From: Serratia marcescens
Lineage (GTDB): Bacteria; Pseudomonadota; Gammaproteobacteria; Enterobacterales; Enterobacteriaceae
Reading direction: 5' to 3'
Length of the DNA: 64,000 bases
Assembly (NCBI RefSeq): GCF_001902635.1
Contig: NZ_MJAO01000002.1
Location: 248,001 to 312,000, forward strand
Below are positions 17,835 through 26,767 of this stretch, piece by piece. Under the pieces are notes generated by a model. The model did no database searches, was not told where the DNA came from, and saw nothing but the letters and a program-made list of their open reading frames with translations. Within the stretch, counting starts at the first letter, position 1. Each line of letters begins with the position of its first letter. Both the position numbers and the translations under genes were made by a program.

Positions 17835-18236
17835 ATGTTTAGCCATATTACCGTCGGCGTCAGCGATTTGGACGCCGCCGCCGCGTTCTACGACGCCATT
17901 TTGTTGCCGCTGGGGTTACAACGGCGGGCAGTGACGCCGGACGGCGGCCCCGCCGCCCGCTGCTGGGTGATGCCAGGCCAAAACCTGCCCCGTTTTTATG
18001 CCTACCAACCCTTCGACAAGCAGCCCCCCAGCGCCGGCAACGGCAGCATGTTGGCCTTTCTCGCCGCCGATGAACTGGCGGTCAAACGCGCCTACGCCGC
18101 CGGTCTGCTGGCGGGCGGCAGCAGCGAAGGCGAACCCGGCGAACGCGCGCACTACGGCAAAGGCTATTTCGGCGCTTACCTGCGCGATCCCGACGGCAAC
18201 AAGGTCCATCTGGTTTTCCGGGGAGATCTCGCCTGA
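17835..18236 (+). CDS. VOC-family (glyoxalase/bleomycin-resistance fold) protein
   Basis: 133-residue single-copy VOC domain protein: FSHITVGVSDLDAAAAFYDAIL at the N-terminus and LRDPDGNKVHLVF at the C-terminus with the usual metal-ligand positions. AGGAAG precedes the ATG. Its TGA overlaps by one base the ATG of the DHFR-like gene, indicating translational coupling. Substrate unknown. Confidence 0.87.
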   Translation: MFSHITVGVSDLDAAAAFYDAILLPLGLQRRAVTPDGGPAARCWVMPGQNLPRFYAYQPFDKQPPSAGNGSMLAFLAADELAVKRAYAAGLLAGGSSEGEPGERAHYGKGYFGAYLRDPDGNKVHLVFRGDLA

Positions 18237-18775
18237 TGAAATGTTCGGTATATATCGCCACCAGCGTGGACGGCTTCATCGCCGGCGCGGACGGCGACAT
18301 CGATTGGCTGCTGCGGCCCGAGTACGCGGTTTCCTTGCTCAATGGGCTGAGCTATGAGGCGTTTATCGCCGACATCGACGCGCTGGTGATGGGCCGCCAT
18401 ACCTATGAAAAAGTCCGCGCCTTTCCCGAATGGCCCTATGGCGAACTGCCGGTGGTGGTGCTGTCGACGCAGCCGCCCGCGCCGCAGGGCGCAGGACATG
18501 TCCGCTGGATGAACGGCGAACCGGCAGCCATCGTAGCGCAGTTGGCCGAGGCCGGCTGCCGCCATCTGTATATCGACGGCGGCCAGACCGTACAGCGCTT
18601 TCTGCAGGCCGGATTGATCGACGAATTGACTATCACGCGCGTGCCGCTGCTGCTGGGCGGCGGCATTCCCTTGTTCGGCGCCGATGCCCCTGAGCAGCGC
18701 CTGCGCCTGCTCGCCGTCACTCAGTCGGACAACGGTTTCGTGCAAGAACGCTACGCGGTTCAGCGCGCGTCGTAA
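18236..18775 (+). CDS. Dihydrofolate-reductase-like (RibD C-terminal domain) protein
   Basis: 179-residue protein of the RibD C-terminal/DHFR-fold family: CSVYIATSVDGFIAGADGDIDWLL, ALVMGRHTYEKV, YIDGGQTVQRFLQAGLIDELTITRVPLLLGGGIPLFG. Such standalone domains are NADPH-dependent reductases of mostly unknown substrate. It is coupled to the VOC gene and overlaps the 3' end of the convergent MFS gene by 16 bases. A second family member lies at 43194. Confidence 0.87.
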   Translation: MKCSVYIATSVDGFIAGADGDIDWLLRPEYAVSLLNGLSYEAFIADIDALVMGRHTYEKVRAFPEWPYGELPVVVLSTQPPAPQGAGHVRWMNGEPAAIVAQLAEAGCRHLYIDGGQTVQRFLQAGLIDELTITRVPLLLGGGIPLFGADAPEQRLRLLAVTQSDNGFVQERYAVQRAS

Positions 18776-20154
18776 CGCAGCGCCAGCCGGCGACCGCCGA
18801 AGGCGATGAGCCATGCCGCCAGCGCCAACAGCGCCGCCGCGCCGTAGGTTACACGCATGCCGTATACCGCGGCGGCAGCGTCACCGGTCACCCGCTGCGA
18901 AGCCAGATAAAACAGCGCGCCCATCACCGATGCGCCGGTGATCGCCCCGAGATTGCGTGACAGGTTTACCATTCCGGCGATCGCCCCGCGCCGTTCGGGA
19001 AACAGATCCTTCATCAGCACCGTATTGTTGGCCACCTGGAACAGCGCATAGCCGGCGGTCAACAGCGCGATCGGCGCGACATAGCCGAACACGCCCCACC
19101 GGCTCAGCAGCGACAACAGCGCCGCCCCGGCGGCCACCGCCGCCAGCCCAAGCTGGGCGATGCGCTGCGATCCAAAACGATCCACCCAATAACCGGCCGG
19201 AATGCCGGTCAGGATCGCCACCGCCGGCCCTGCTGACATCACCAACCCAACCTGCGCGGCGCTTAGCCCCAGCGCACGCGACAGATAGAAAGGCCCGACC
19301 ACCAGCGTGGCGGTCATCACCGTCATTACCAGCGCGCTGGCCGCCAGCCCCGCCGTCAGGATCGGATGACGAAACATCGCCGGCGCCAAAAGCGGCGACA
19401 CGGCGCGGCGCTCCACGCGGATAAACAGCCCCCCCGCCAGCAGAGCCCCCAGCATCAACGCCAGGTTAAGCACGCCGAAATCGCCGCGCCCGAGGGTCAT
19501 CGCCAGCGAATAACAAAGCAATGCGCTACCCAGCAACAGCGTGCCGGTGCCGTCGAACGGCACCCGCCGCGTTGCCGTGCGCGGGCCATTCGGCAAGTAT
19601 CGCCAGGCGAGCCACAGTGCCAGCAGGCCCAGAGGCAGGTTGATCAGAAACATCGCCCGCCAGCCGAAGCCGGCAATCAGCGCGCCGCCCAACGACGGCC
19701 CCAGCGCAGTGCCCACCGCCGACATAGTGCCGAGCAGCCCCATCGCGCGGCCAATTTTTTCCGTGCCCAGCGCCTCGCTCGCCAGCGCCATGGCGATCGA
19801 CATCATGACCGCGCCACCCAGCCCTTGTACCATGCGCGCCACCAGCAGCAACCAAAGCTGCGGGGCCAGCGCGCAACACAGCGAAGCGGCGGTAAACAAC
19901 GCGATACCCGCCAGCAGCAGACGACGGCGGTTGAGGCTGTCGCCCAAACGGCCAATGCCGATGATGCAGGTGGTAACGGCCAACAGATAGCACAGCAGCA
20001 CCCACTGTACCGCCTGAAACGAGGCATGAAATGCGGCGGCCAGCGCCGGTAAACCGACGTTGGCGATGCTGATGCCGAGCGATGACAACAACATGCTCAG
20101 TGAAAGTGCGGCCAGTATGCCGCGGGTCGCCCGCGATGAAGGATGGGATAACAT
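18760..20154 (-). CDS. MFS drug/proton antiporter (DHA2/EmrB-like)
   Basis: 464-residue membrane transporter with about 12-14 helices. SIANVGLPALAAAFHASFQAVQWVLLCYLLAVTT is the first-helix signature of drug:H+ antiporters, GRLGDSLNRRRLLL is motif A, and ARMVQGLGGAVMMSIAMAL with GTALGPSLGGALIAGFGWRAMFLINLPLG covers motifs B and C. The ATG at 20154 is preceded by AGGAG; an ATG six codons upstream has no ribosome-binding site and lies in an inverted repeat. Likely exports a toxic compound; no regulator gene is directly adjacent. Confidence 0.88.
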   Translation of the reverse strand: MLSHPSSRATRGILAALSLSMLLSSLGISIANVGLPALAAAFHASFQAVQWVLLCYLLAVTTCIIGIGRLGDSLNRRRLLLAGIALFTAASLCCALAPQLWLLLVARMVQGLGGAVMMSIAMALASEALGTEKIGRAMGLLGTMSAVGTALGPSLGGALIAGFGWRAMFLINLPLGLLALWLAWRYLPNGPRTATRRVPFDGTGTLLLGSALLCYSLAMTLGRGDFGVLNLALMLGALLAGGLFIRVERRAVSPLLAPAMFRHPILTAGLAASALVMTVMTATLVVGPFYLSRALGLSAAQVGLVMSAGPAVAILTGIPAGYWVDRFGSQRIAQLGLAAVAAGAALLSLLSRWGVFGYVAPIALLTAGYALFQVANNTVLMKDLFPERRGAIAGMVNLSRNLGAITGASVMGALFYLASQRVTGDAAAAVYGMRVTYGAAALLALAAWLIAFGGRRLALRYDAR

Positions 20155-20164
20155 GATAAGCGCT

Positions 20165-20197
20165 CCTGACATAGACTGATTGCCAGCCTATGTCAGG
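20165..20197. promoter_or_regulatory. 10-bp inverted repeat upstream of the MFS exporter
   Basis: CCTGACATAG and CTATGTCAGG are separated by 13 bases, directly upstream of the exporter's start codon. The size and perfect symmetry suggest a repressor operator of the TetR or MarR class, although no such gene adjoins it. Confidence 0.6.
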
Positions 20198-20267
20198 GCT
20201 CGCGATGGCGGAAGACGCACGGCTTGCACTGTATTAATGCGTCTGACGCCATGTCTGTGCGACGCCT

Positions 20268-21335
20268 TTACCAGGCGGCGATTTCCGCTTCGGTAAGCGG
20301 CAGCGGCTGGGTCGTGCCGGTTTCCGCCGCGTGGGTCGCCGCCTCCAGCACCGCCATCACCGCCAACGCCTGCGGAGCGGTGACCGGGTTAGCGCCGACG
20401 CCGCGCAGCGCGTCGCGCACCTGGACGTAGTATTGACGCTGATCGCCATCCGGCGTCGGCAGCGTGCGCGCCGGCTCCGTGCCGATAAATAGGCTCATCG
20501 CGTCGTCGTCTTTGCCCCACTCCGCCGAGCCCGGCGTGACGCCGGCCAGCAGCTGACTTTCCTGCCCGTCGGCACGCGCTTTGACCACGCTGCCTTTCTC
20601 ACCGTGCACGGTAAAGCGCGCCACGCCGCCCGCCACCAGCATGCTGCCGTGCAGGATCACTCGGTGTGTCGGGTAGTTCAGCACCACGTGGGCCCAGTCA
20701 TTAATCTGCGCGTTGGGGCGCAGCGTGGCGATGTTGGCCTGCACGCTGTGCGGCAAACCGAACAGCTGCAGCGCCTGATCGACCATGTGCGGCCCCAGGT
20801 CGAACCACAGACCGCTGCCCGGCAGGTTCTGCTCGCGCCAGCGCACCCGCACTTCAGGGCGGTAGCGATCGATATGAGACTCAAAGTGCGTCACTTTGCC
20901 GATCAGCCCCTGTTCGATCACCTGCTTCACCCCCAGGTAGTCGCTGTCCCAACGGCGGTTCTGGAACACCGACAGCAGGCGATCGTGCTTTTCCGCCGCC
21001 GCAATCAGCGTGCGCGCCTGCGCCAAATCCAGCGTGAAGGGCTTATCCACCACCACATGTTTGCCTGCCTCCAGCGCGGCCAGCGCCAACGGCGCATGGG
21101 TGTCGTTCGGTGAAGCGATCACCACCAAGTCCACATCCGGCCGGCGGATGGCCGCCAGCGGATCGGCGATCACCTGCACGTGCGGCAGATCGGCGTGCAC
21201 CTTGGCGGCATCGCGCGAAGCCACCACGCTCAGTTCCAGCCCCGGCACGGCGTTGATCAGCGGCGCATGAAACGCTTTACCAACAAAGCCGTAGCCAATC
21301 AGCGCCACCTGCAACGGTCGAGCGGTATCGTTCAT
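20268..21335 (-). CDS. Gfo/Idh/MocA-family oxidoreductase, YdgJ-like
   Basis: 355-residue NAD(P)-dependent oxidoreductase. VALIGYGFVGKAFHAPLI (about 10-27) is the Rossmann start, and LEAGKHVVVDKPFTLDLAQARTL includes the catalytic-lysine EKP-type motif as DKP. RRWDSDYLGVKQVI, FESHIDRYRPEVRVRWREQ and GSGLWFDLGPHMVDQALQLFG are shared with E. coli YdgJ. A sugar or sugar-like substrate is likely. The DeoR-type regulator gene lies 12 bases upstream on the same strand, so both form an operon. Confidence 0.88.
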   Translation of the reverse strand: MNDTARPLQVALIGYGFVGKAFHAPLINAVPGLELSVVASRDAAKVHADLPHVQVIADPLAAIRRPDVDLVVIASPNDTHAPLALAALEAGKHVVVDKPFTLDLAQARTLIAAAEKHDRLLSVFQNRRWDSDYLGVKQVIEQGLIGKVTHFESHIDRYRPEVRVRWREQNLPGSGLWFDLGPHMVDQALQLFGLPHSVQANIATLRPNAQINDWAHVVLNYPTHRVILHGSMLVAGGVARFTVHGEKGSVVKARADGQESQLLAGVTPGSAEWGKDDDAMSLFIGTEPARTLPTPDGDQRQYYVQVRDALRGVGANPVTAPQALAVMAVLEAATHAAETGTTQPLPLTEAEIAAW

Positions 21336-21347
21336 CAGTGTTCTCCT

Positions 21348-22097
21348 CTAGCGGTCGTCGGTGACGACACAAAGTTCAATCAATGACTGTTCGTCCAGGT
21401 TGTCCCACGGGCGATCGGTAAACAGGCGTTGGATCTGCGCCAGATCCGCAACGTGATGCGGTTCGCAGCGATCCAGCTTCATATGATCGGCCACCAGCCA
21501 GCGCTGGCCGCTGTTGGCCAACATGGCGCGTTTGACCTCTGCATCGGCCTCTTCGCCGGCGCTCAGCCCCAGCTGCGCATGCACCGCGCAGGCGCCCAGC
21601 AGGGCGATGTCCGCGCGATAGCGTGCCAGCAACGCCAACGTGGCGCTGCCGGCGAACAGCCGCTGGCGCGCATCCCATTGGCCGCCGAGCAAGACCAGGT
21701 TGATCTCCGGCCTGTCGCTCAGGCACTGTGCGATATCCAACGAGGCGGTGATCACCGTAGCCGGGCCGTGCAGCGCTTGCGCCACCGCCAGTAGCGTACT
21801 GCCCGCGTCCAGCATCAGGGTGCTGCCGGGCGGGATCTGCGCGGCCACCGCGCGGCCAAGCCGCTGCTTGACCTGCGGCAACAGCGCCGCGCGCGCCTGG
21901 CGCGGCATGCCGGACGGTTCGAGCGCGATCGCCCCGCCGTGATGTTTCTGCGCCAGCCCTTGCCGCTCGAGATCGGTCAGATCGCGGCGCACGGTATCAA
22001 CGGATACGCCGATGGCGGCGGCCAATTCCGCCACCGCCGCCTGCCCGCGCTCGCTGAGCAAATCCAGTAAATGGCGCTGTCGTGCCGCTTTGTGCAT
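21348..22097 (-). CDS. DeoR-family transcriptional repressor
   Basis: 249-residue regulator. The N-terminal winged helix (RQRHLLDLLSERGQAAVAELAAAIGVSVDTVRRDLTDLERQGLAQKHHGGA) is the DeoR signature; the C-terminal sugar-phosphate sensor domain has LMLDAGSTLLAVAQAL and INLVLLGGQ. The ATG at 22097 gives the usual family length; the frame is open further upstream without family resemblance. It is co-transcribed with the oxidoreductase gene and divergent from an alpha/beta hydrolase gene, and probably responds to a sugar phosphate. Confidence 0.92.
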   Translation of the reverse strand: MHKAARQRHLLDLLSERGQAAVAELAAAIGVSVDTVRRDLTDLERQGLAQKHHGGAIALEPSGMPRQARAALLPQVKQRLGRAVAAQIPPGSTLMLDAGSTLLAVAQALHGPATVITASLDIAQCLSDRPEINLVLLGGQWDARQRLFAGSATLALLARYRADIALLGACAVHAQLGLSAGEEADAEVKRAMLANSGQRWLVADHMKLDRCEPHHVADLAQIQRLFTDRPWDNLDEQSLIELCVVTDDR

Positions 22098-22245
22098 GGG
22101 TTTACTCCGCAATAAAAGGCATAAAACCGCAATATACAGCAGAAAACAGCAACGGAGAAGCGGCAATTTTACGCACCGGAGATCAAACATCTTTTCGCCG
22201 CCAGGATGATGATGAAAGCAGAACGCATAACAATCAGGAGAAATG

Positions 22246-23121
22246 ATGAGCATCGATCTGACGTTTGAAAACCTGAACGCGCGCGCCATGCAATACAACG
22301 CCCGCGCATCGGTGGAGGATTTTGACGCCTGCATGACGGAGTACGCCGCGCTGGCCCGGCACGCCAGGGCACAGACACCCGGCATTTACGATCTGCGCTA
22401 CGGCATGAGCGACGCCGAACGCCTCGATCTGTTCCCGGCCAGCGTTCAGCCCGCCCCGCTGCTGATCTTCATTCATGGCGGCTACTGGCATTCGCAGTGC
22501 AAAGAAGAGGCCTGTTCGATGGCCGCCGCGTTTGCCCGCCGCGGCGTGGCGGTCGCTACGCTGGAATACACGCTGGCGCCGGAAGCGACACTGGCGGAGA
22601 TCGTGCATGAGGTGCGCAGCGCCATCGCTTGGCTTTATCATCACGGGGCGCCCTTCGGCATCGATCCGGCGCGTATTTTCGTCAGCGGCAGTTCGGCCGG
22701 CGGCCACCTGTGCGGCATGCTGATCGCCGACGGCTGGCAACAACGCTATCGCCTGCCGCCCGACGTGATCAAAGGCGCGCTGGCGCTGAGTGGCTTATAC
22801 GATCTGCGCCCGCTGTGCGATATCTACATCAATGACTGGCTACACCTGACGCACGAGCAAGCGCAAACCCTCAGCCCGCTGTTTTTGCTGCCGGCGAAAG
22901 CGTATGCGCCGCAGATCCTGCTCGACGTCGGCCAGCGGGAAACGCAAGGGTTCAAAAACCAGACGCAGGCCTATTATGACGCCTGCCTGGCGCGCGGCCT
23001 CGCCGTCCAACTGCTGGCCGATCGCCACTGTAATCACTTTACGCTGGTCAATTCGCTGGCCGATCCGGAAAGCGCGATGTTCCGGCAGGTGATGGCGATG
23101 ATCGACGCGACGCAACGGTAA
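22246..23121 (+). CDS. Alpha/beta hydrolase (kynurenine-formamidase-like esterase)
   Basis: 291-residue serine hydrolase. The oxyanion-hole motif is LLIFIHGGYWHSQCKEEA, the nucleophile elbow is GSSAGGH, and a late histidine occurs in DRHCNHFTLVNSL. The HGGYW form resembles bacterial arylformamidase and related esterases, but the substrate cannot be fixed. ATG 22246 stands five bases after AGGAG; an ATG directly before it (22243) is too close. Its 3' end overlaps the convergent MFS gene by 74 bases. Confidence 0.85.
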   Translation: MSIDLTFENLNARAMQYNARASVEDFDACMTEYAALARHARAQTPGIYDLRYGMSDAERLDLFPASVQPAPLLIFIHGGYWHSQCKEEACSMAAAFARRGVAVATLEYTLAPEATLAEIVHEVRSAIAWLYHHGAPFGIDPARIFVSGSSAGGHLCGMLIADGWQQRYRLPPDVIKGALALSGLYDLRPLCDIYINDWLHLTHEQAQTLSPLFLLPAKAYAPQILLDVGQRETQGFKNQTQAYYDACLARGLAVQLLADRHCNHFTLVNSLADPESAMFRQVMAMIDATQR

Positions 23122-24265
23122 CCTGCCGTTGCAACCGCAGCCTGGCGGCGATCGTCATCACCGCCAGTGCGGCAAACATGGCCCCGCACAGCAGGCTGCC
23201 CTGTAGCCCCCAGGCTTCGATAAACCAGCCGCCGACCAGCGATCCCACCGCCACGCCCAGATTGATAAAGGCGATATACAGCCCGGTGGCGAATTCCGGC
23301 GCCTGCGGCGCTTCGGACGTCAGCCAGATCTGCGTCACGATCAAACCGCTGGTGTGCGCCGCCCCCCAATACAGGCACAAGACGGCCATCGTCCCGACAT
23401 GCGCGCTACCGTAGCGGTACAGCAGCGCATAAGCCGCAACCAACGCCACCGGATGCAGCAGAACCGTCGCCGCGCGATGACGGCTCAATAATTTGCCGGC
23501 CAACAGGTTGCCCACGATGCCGCCCAGCCCGAACACCACCAAAAGAACACCGATGGCGGCGTCGCCAATGCCAATTTCACGGCTGAGATATTCGGCCGCA
23601 TACGCATAGACGGCAAACATGGCGGCAAAGATCAGCACGCAGGTGGCGATATTCAGCCACAGCGTGCCGCTGCGCAGGATCGCCAGTTGCTTGCCATAGC
23701 TGAGGCGCTGTACGGCAACGTTGGGCAAGCGCATCAGCAACCCCACCGCCGCCAGGAGGTTCACCAGCGCACAAAACCAGAACGACGCTTCGTAACTGAA
23801 TTGCCCGGCGATCCATTGCGTCAGCGGTATCCCCAGCACCATTCCCATGCTGGTGCCGACAAACGCATAAGCGGTCGCTTTGGTAGCCTGATGCGGCGGA
23901 TACAACGCCGCGGCCGCCACCATCGCCAGCGAAAAATAGATCGGGTGAAACAACGCGGGCACAATGCGCAGCAGCATTAACAGTGTGAAACTGTCCGTCT
24001 GGGCGGACAACGCGCCGGCCGCCGCAAACACGGCCAGCGCGATCAACAACATGCGTTTGCGATTGAACCGCGAGGCCAGCAGCACCAACAGCGGCCCGAG
24101 CAGCGCAATGGTCAAGGCGAATACCCCAACCAGCCAGCCGGCCTGCGCCGTTGACACCTCATAGCGCGCGATGATCTGCGGCAAGATGCCCACTACGCCG
24201 AATTCGATGCAGTAAACGCCGAACAGCCCCAGCGCAATGAAGAAAATCGGCGGTATCAGGCGCAT
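23048..24265 (-). CDS. MFS transporter (arabinose-efflux-like)
   Basis: 405-residue 12-helix MFS permease starting FFIALGLFGVYCIEFGVVGILPQIIARYEVS, with LASRFNRKRMLLIALAVF in the motif-A position and RIVPALFHPIYFSLAMV. It resembles the AraJ/YdhP/SotB group of sugar or drug efflux proteins. The ATG lies within the last codons of the serine-hydrolase gene (10-base overlap), so the two are translationally coupled. The C-terminal tail overlaps the alpha/beta hydrolase gene on the other strand. Confidence 0.87.
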   Translation of the reverse strand: MRLIPPIFFIALGLFGVYCIEFGVVGILPQIIARYEVSTAQAGWLVGVFALTIALLGPLLVLLASRFNRKRMLLIALAVFAAAGALSAQTDSFTLLMLLRIVPALFHPIYFSLAMVAAAALYPPHQATKATAYAFVGTSMGMVLGIPLTQWIAGQFSYEASFWFCALVNLLAAVGLLMRLPNVAVQRLSYGKQLAILRSGTLWLNIATCVLIFAAMFAVYAYAAEYLSREIGIGDAAIGVLLVVFGLGGIVGNLLAGKLLSRHRAATVLLHPVALVAAYALLYRYGSAHVGTMAVLCLYWGAAHTSGLIVTQIWLTSEAPQAPEFATGLYIAFINLGVAVGSLVGGWFIEAWGLQGSLLCGAMFAALAVMTIAARLRLQRQVTVASRRSSPSPAGTSRFPDRPAN

Positions 24266-25422
24266 CGTATCGCTCCCGTCGCGGCATAAACCGCCTGGCA
24301 AATCTCGCCGACAAAGGCCCCGGACATCCCCTCCAGCGCCGTGTTGGTAAAGGCCACCACGCTGAGCCGCCGGGCAGGATCGACAAACCAGGAGTGGCCA
24401 TAGGTGCCGCCCATACGCCAGGTGCCCACAGATTCCGGCGTTTGCGCGGCGATGGGATCTTTCAATACGGTAATGCCCAACCCGAAACCGCGCCCCGGCC
24501 AAAACGGCATCGGCAGTTCGCCGATTTGGTTGGTGGTCAGCGCCGTCACCCAATCGGTCGGCAACACCGGCGCTCCTCCCTGGCGCAATGCTTCCAGCAA
24601 GCGCAGGAAATCCTCCGCCGAACCGACCATGCCTGCACCGCCGGAAGCATAAGCCCGTGGATCCAACGCACGCGCCGGCGACAGATGGAAGCCGGCGCTG
24701 CCATCGATAAACGGTAAGCGGTCCGGCTGGCGCAGACGGCGCGGCTCACCGGGATGATCGGCATAGGCGGCCGCCAACCGCGCGGCATCCACCGCCAGGA
24801 AATCGGTATCCGCCATCCCCAGCGGCCCGGTCACCCATTTTTTGACCGCCTGCGCCAGCGGTAAACCGCCGGCCTGTTCGATCGCGGCACCCAGTACATC
24901 GGTGGCGATGGAATAGCGCCACTCCGCGCCGGGCGGTGCCAGCAGCGGTGCATCGGCGATGCGCCGCACATTTTCCTGCAGGCTGATCGTCGCATCATCC
25001 ATACCGTCGGAAACGTCCGCCTGCGCGTAGAACCCACCTTCCGGCTGGAAAAAACGGTAACTCAGCCCGGCGGTATGCGTCATTAAATGACGTAACGTCA
25101 GCAACGGTGTGGTGCCATCCGCCAGCCGCGGGCGGAAGTCCGGCAACCAACGGGTGATGGGATCGTCCAACTGCATGCCGCCTTGCGCCATCAGCGCCAA
25201 CGCCGCGGTAGATACGATCGGTTTGGAGACCGAAGCCAAACGGAACAGCGTATTGAACGCCATCGGTTTACCCGCCTCGCGATCCGCCATGCCCGCCGCG
25301 CGCCGATAAATCGTTTCGCCCCCCTGCGCCACCAAAATCACCGCACCGACCAGCCGTTTGTCGCTCAAGGCTTTGTCGATCGCGTCATCGATCGCCTTGG
25401 CGGTAAGCCCGTATTCACTCAT
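24256..25422 (-). CDS. Serine hydrolase, class C beta-lactamase-like (EstB type)
   Basis: 388-residue protein of the beta-lactamase/D-Ala-D-Ala-carboxypeptidase fold. The nucleophile motif is SVSK (in LFRLASVSKPIVSTAAL), YSIATDVLGAAIEQAGG supplies the Tyr-x-x motif region, and a C-terminal GGTYGHSWFVDP stands where KTG occurs in true beta-lactamases. No signal peptide is visible, which points to a cytoplasmic esterase rather than a drug-inactivating beta-lactamase. GGAG precedes the ATG. Operon with the downstream MFS gene; divergent LysR gene. Confidence 0.86.
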   Translation of the reverse strand: MSEYGLTAKAIDDAIDKALSDKRLVGAVILVAQGGETIYRRAAGMADREAGKPMAFNTLFRLASVSKPIVSTAALALMAQGGMQLDDPITRWLPDFRPRLADGTTPLLTLRHLMTHTAGLSYRFFQPEGGFYAQADVSDGMDDATISLQENVRRIADAPLLAPPGAEWRYSIATDVLGAAIEQAGGLPLAQAVKKWVTGPLGMADTDFLAVDAARLAAAYADHPGEPRRLRQPDRLPFIDGSAGFHLSPARALDPRAYASGGAGMVGSAEDFLRLLEALRQGGAPVLPTDWVTALTTNQIGELPMPFWPGRGFGLGITVLKDPIAAQTPESVGTWRMGGTYGHSWFVDPARRLSVVAFTNTALEGMSGAFVGEICQAVYAATGAIRCA

Positions 25423-25481
25423 TTTTATTGCTCCAGGTAATCAGCCCATGCTGTAGCCACGAGCATAGGGCCTGGCGATTA

Positions 25482-25529
25482 ACGGAAAAACAGGCTAGAT
25501 TTCCGTTCATAGCGGACACTAACGTCCGT
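25482..25529. promoter_or_regulatory. Inverted repeats between the serine hydrolase and LysR genes
   Basis: ACGGAAA (25482-25488) and TTTCCGT (25500-25506) are separated by 11 bases. A second dyad, CGGAC-N6-GTCCG, follows at 25513-25528 just before the LysR gene. Both are candidate LysR-type binding sites in the divergent promoter region. Confidence 0.5.
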
Positions 25530-25542
25530 AATAGGACCAACG

Positions 25543-26442
25543 ATGGATAATTTGGCCGGCGTGACCGCCTTTGTACAAGCCGCTGAAACACTGAGTTTCG
25601 TTGACGCCGGCCGCCTGCTCGGCATCTCCGCGTCTGCGGTGGGAAAAAGCATCGCTCGCCTGGAAAGCCGACTGGGCGTGCGCCTGTTTCACCGCAGTAC
25701 GCGCAGCATGACGCTGACCGCCGAAGGCCGGCTGTTTCTGCAACGCTGCCGGCGCATCCTCGGGGAAATGGCGGCGGCGGAGCGGGAAATCAGTGATACG
25801 CGCAGCGTGCCGCGCGGGAAACTGCGCGTCAGTTTGCCGCTGGTTGGCGGCCTGTTGAACCCGGTGTTGGCGGAGTTTACCCGCCGCTATCCCGAGATTG
25901 AGCTGGAAGCCGATTTTTCCGACCGTCGGGTCGATGTCATAGAGGAAGGCTTTGACGCCGTGATCCGCGTCGGTGATACCGAGGATTCACGCCTGATGAG
26001 CCGCCGGCTGGGCACTTTTCACCTGCAACTGGTGGCGGCGCCGGATTATCTTCGCCAGGCGGGGATCCCGCTTCAACCGACGGCACTGCGCGGCCACGCC
26101 TGCCTGCTGTACAAATTCCCCTCTACCGGCAAGGTGGAGCCCTGGCCGATCGATGGATGGGAAAAGCTGCTCGCCGAGGGGTTGGGCCCCCGTGTGGTAT
26201 GTAACACGGTCGATACTCTGATATACCTGGCGGAAAGCGGCCAGGGCATCGCCTGTTTGCCGGATTTTGCAGTGAAACGCGCGCTGGAACAGCAGCGGTT
26301 GCAGCAGATATTGCCTGAATATTGCCGCCACAGCGGCAGCTTCAAAGTGCTTTGGCCCTCCAGCAAACACCTGACGCCCAAACTCAGGGTGTTTATCGAT
26401 ACGCTGAGCGACCGGCTTTTCCAGAATGAGGCGGGTGTTTAG
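25543..26442 (+). CDS. LysR-family regulator
   Basis: 299-residue LysR regulator. The winged helix is VQAAETLSFVDAGRLLGISASAVGKSIARLESRLGVRLFHRSTRSMTLT, with the effector domain from about residue 90 (GKLRVSLPLVGGLLNPVLAEFTRRYPEIEL). Such proteins usually act on the divergent transcript, here the serine hydrolase and MFS operon. No strong ribosome-binding site is seen before the ATG. Confidence 0.92.
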   Translation: MDNLAGVTAFVQAAETLSFVDAGRLLGISASAVGKSIARLESRLGVRLFHRSTRSMTLTAEGRLFLQRCRRILGEMAAAEREISDTRSVPRGKLRVSLPLVGGLLNPVLAEFTRRYPEIELEADFSDRRVDVIEEGFDAVIRVGDTEDSRLMSRRLGTFHLQLVAAPDYLRQAGIPLQPTALRGHACLLYKFPSTGKVEPWPIDGWEKLLAEGLGPRVVCNTVDTLIYLAESGQGIACLPDFAVKRALEQQRLQQILPEYCRHSGSFKVLWPSSKHLTPKLRVFIDTLSDRLFQNEAGV

Positions 26443-26513
26443 ACGACGGGACAATCATAAGAAGGGAAATGCGAGGACGCCGGAGGGCGATAGCCGCCCT
26501 CTGGCATGCTGGC

Positions 26514-26648
26514 TCAACCGTTTTTGCGGCCGATAGCGGAAAAGGCGTTGAACACTTCACCCAGACCGTAAATCGTGCCGAGCAAGACGGCCACCATTAC
26601 CGGCACCAGGATCACCACGGTGGCCAAACTTTCAATCATTTCTAACAT
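26514..26648 (-). CDS. acrZ: AcrZ, small accessory protein of the AcrB efflux pump
   Basis: 44-residue single-helix inner-membrane protein, [19 protein letters not shown] followed by [23 protein letters not shown]. The pattern matches E. coli AcrZ (about 49 residues) in the N-terminus and the IYGLGEVFN segment. AcrZ binds AcrB within AcrAB-TolC and broadens or improves export of some drugs. GGAGAGA precedes the ATG. In E. coli the gene lies next to the mod operon; here the neighbours are LysR and Rrf2 genes. A CRP-like site lies about 90-110 bp upstream. Confidence 0.9.
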   Translation of the reverse strand: MLEMIESLATVVILVPVMVAVLLGTIYGLGEVFNAFSAIGRKNG

Positions 26649-26736
26649 CGTTCTCTCCTGGTTTTTAAGCACAGTAAATCTGCGCCGGAATAAAGCTTTC
26701 CGGTCAATCTGTTCATTATCGTCGGGAGGCAGTCTA

Positions 26737-26758
26737 AAACGTGAGCTACATCACACTT
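26737..26758. promoter_or_regulatory. CRP-like site upstream of acrZ
   Basis: GTGA-N6-TCAC with A/T-rich flanks (AAAC before, ACTT after) fits the symmetric CRP consensus at nearly all key positions. It is centred about 100 bp upstream of the acrZ start codon. Regulation by cAMP-CRP is inferred from the sequence only. Confidence 0.6.
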
Positions 26759-26767
26759 GATGCGAGC

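Noticed and set aside
24256-25422. Class C beta-lactamase resistance gene
   Set aside because: No signal peptide and no KTG motif; it is better read as an EstB-type esterase.
26483-26501. GAGGGCG/CGCCCTC hairpin 3' of the LysR gene and acrZ as an intrinsic terminator
   Set aside because: The stem is real but no T-run follows on either strand.
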